From positions 1-6,214 of the forward strand of contig DASREA010000068.1 in NCBI GenBank assembly GCA_035652315.1: a stretch of DNA of 6,214 bases. Direction: 5' to 3'. The position numbers and the translations under genes were made by a program. This document shows positions 5,723 through 6,214 of the stretch, in pieces. Every line of letters starts with the position of its first letter. Within the stretch, counting starts at the first letter, position 1. This DNA is from CANKHA01 sp035652315 (GTDB lineage Bacteria > Pseudomonadota > Alphaproteobacteria > Rhizobiales > Xanthobacteraceae). The notes under the pieces are model-generated. The model saw only the letters and a list, made by a program, of their open reading frames with translations. It was not told the origin of the DNA and searched no databases.

Positions 5723-5959
5723 ATGCCGACGGTTCTGCGCTGGGGCTCCTATCGCGCCTTCTTCTATTCAAACGAAGGCGGCGAGCCTGCGCATATTCAC
5801 GTCCACAGTGGCGACAGGGAAGCGAAATTCTGGCTCCATGACTTGACAGTGGCAGTCAACGCTGGGTTTCCGCCACATGAAATCGGCGATATTATTCGTC
5901 ATCTGAAAGTGAATCGCGAAAAACTGTTGAGCGCTTGGCATGAGCACTTTGGAAATTGA
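5723..5959 (+). CDS. DUF4160 family protein
   Basis: 78-residue protein of unknown function. The sequence matches the DUF4160 pattern as I recall it: start MPTVLRWGSYRAFFYSNE, then EPAHIHVHSGDREAKFWL (21-38) with the histidine cluster H24, H26, H28, and a C-terminal helix EIGDIIRHLKVNREKLLSAWHEHFG. The histidine-rich HIHV motif could be a metal or catalytic site, but that is inference. AGGA at 5713-5716, 6 nt before the ATG, supports the start. The next gene begins inside its last codons (20-bp overlap), so the two are co-translated. Codon use (ATT, AAA, GAA, TAT) is more AT-rich than in the ruv and tol genes, suggesting separate acquisition. It is divergent from yebC. Confidence 0.85.
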   Translation: MPTVLRWGSYRAFFYSNEGGEPAHIHVHSGDREAKFWLHDLTVAVNAGFPPHEIGDIIRHLKVNREKLLSAWHEHFGN

Positions 5960-6188
5960 TGTTGGCGATCTGCGCGCGCGCACGATCGAGTTCACTCAAA
6001 CCGAGCTGGTGGTGACGCTGGCCGACGGGCGGCGTATTGCGACGCCGCTTTCCTGGTATCCGCGCCTGCAAAAAGCCTCAGCTCGCGAGCGTGCGCATTA
6101 TGAAATTATGCCGATGGGCATTCATTGGCCCGACATCGACGAGGATTTGAGCATCGCAGGAATGCTGAAGGGGCGGCAGACAAGTTAG
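5940..6188 (+). CDS. DUF2442 family protein
   Basis: 82-residue protein of unknown function. It has the DUF2442 hallmarks: a strand-rich N-terminal half ending in LADGRRIATPLSWYPRL (27-43), then ASARERAHYEI and the conserved C-terminal GIHWPDIDEDLSIAGML (60-76). It starts within the last 20 bp of the DUF4160 gene in another frame, so it depends on that gene for translation or shares its mRNA. DUF2442 and DUF4160 genes are often found side by side in bacteria (recalled, not searched), which has led to suspicion of a toxin-antitoxin-like or other accessory two-gene module, but I cannot assign a function. The stop is at 6186-6188; the last 26 bases of the window show nothing recognisable. Confidence 0.85.
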   Translation: MSTLEIDVGDLRARTIEFTQTELVVTLADGRRIATPLSWYPRLQKASARERAHYEIMPMGIHWPDIDEDLSIAGMLKGRQTS

Positions 6189-6214
6189 CGCGCAGTCGCA
6201 ACTCGCCGGTTTGC

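Overview
The window looks like a GC-rich alphaproteobacterial chromosome, most likely Hyphomicrobiales (Rhizobiales). The gene order yebC-ruvC-ruvA-ruvB-ybgC-tolQ-tolR-tolA, all on the minus strand, is a familiar alphaproteobacterial arrangement. The protein sequences fit as well, for example the VYYEDTDFTGVVYHASY motif of YbgC and the MSEINVTPMVDVMLVLLIIFM membrane entry of TolR. No species can be named from the sequence alone.

Layout from high to low coordinates on the minus strand: yebC (5602-4856), ruvC (4790-4281), ruvA (4284-3667), a 70-bp gap carrying a palindromic repeat, ruvB (3596-2550), a broken hicA toxin gene (2550-2310), an intact hicB antitoxin gene (2313-2065), ybgC (2068-1598), a 329-bp non-coding gap, tolQ (1268-558), tolR (537-91), and the first 27 codons of tolA (81-1, running off the window). 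RuvABC process Holliday junctions. TolQRA (with YbgC as usual neighbour) form the inner-membrane part of the Tol-Pal envelope system. YebC is a conserved translation or regulatory factor.

On the plus strand at the right end, divergent from yebC, are two small overlapping genes (5723-5959 and 5940-6188). They encode DUF4160 and DUF2442 family proteins, and their codon use is visibly more AT-rich than that of the core genes. They look like an accessory pair.

The most notable observation is the HicAB module between ruvB and ybgC. It is joined to both by stop/start overlaps (TGATG at ruvB/hicA, ATGA at hicA/hicB by the ancestral frame, ATGA at hicB/ybgC). The hicA gene is inactivated twice, by a net +1 frameshift near 2440-2445 and an in-frame TAA at 2358-2360 in the restored frame, while hicB is intact. 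So the window holds an orphan HicB-like antitoxin beside a toxin pseudogene. I see no CRISPR array, tRNA, rRNA, insertion sequence or convincing intrinsic terminator.
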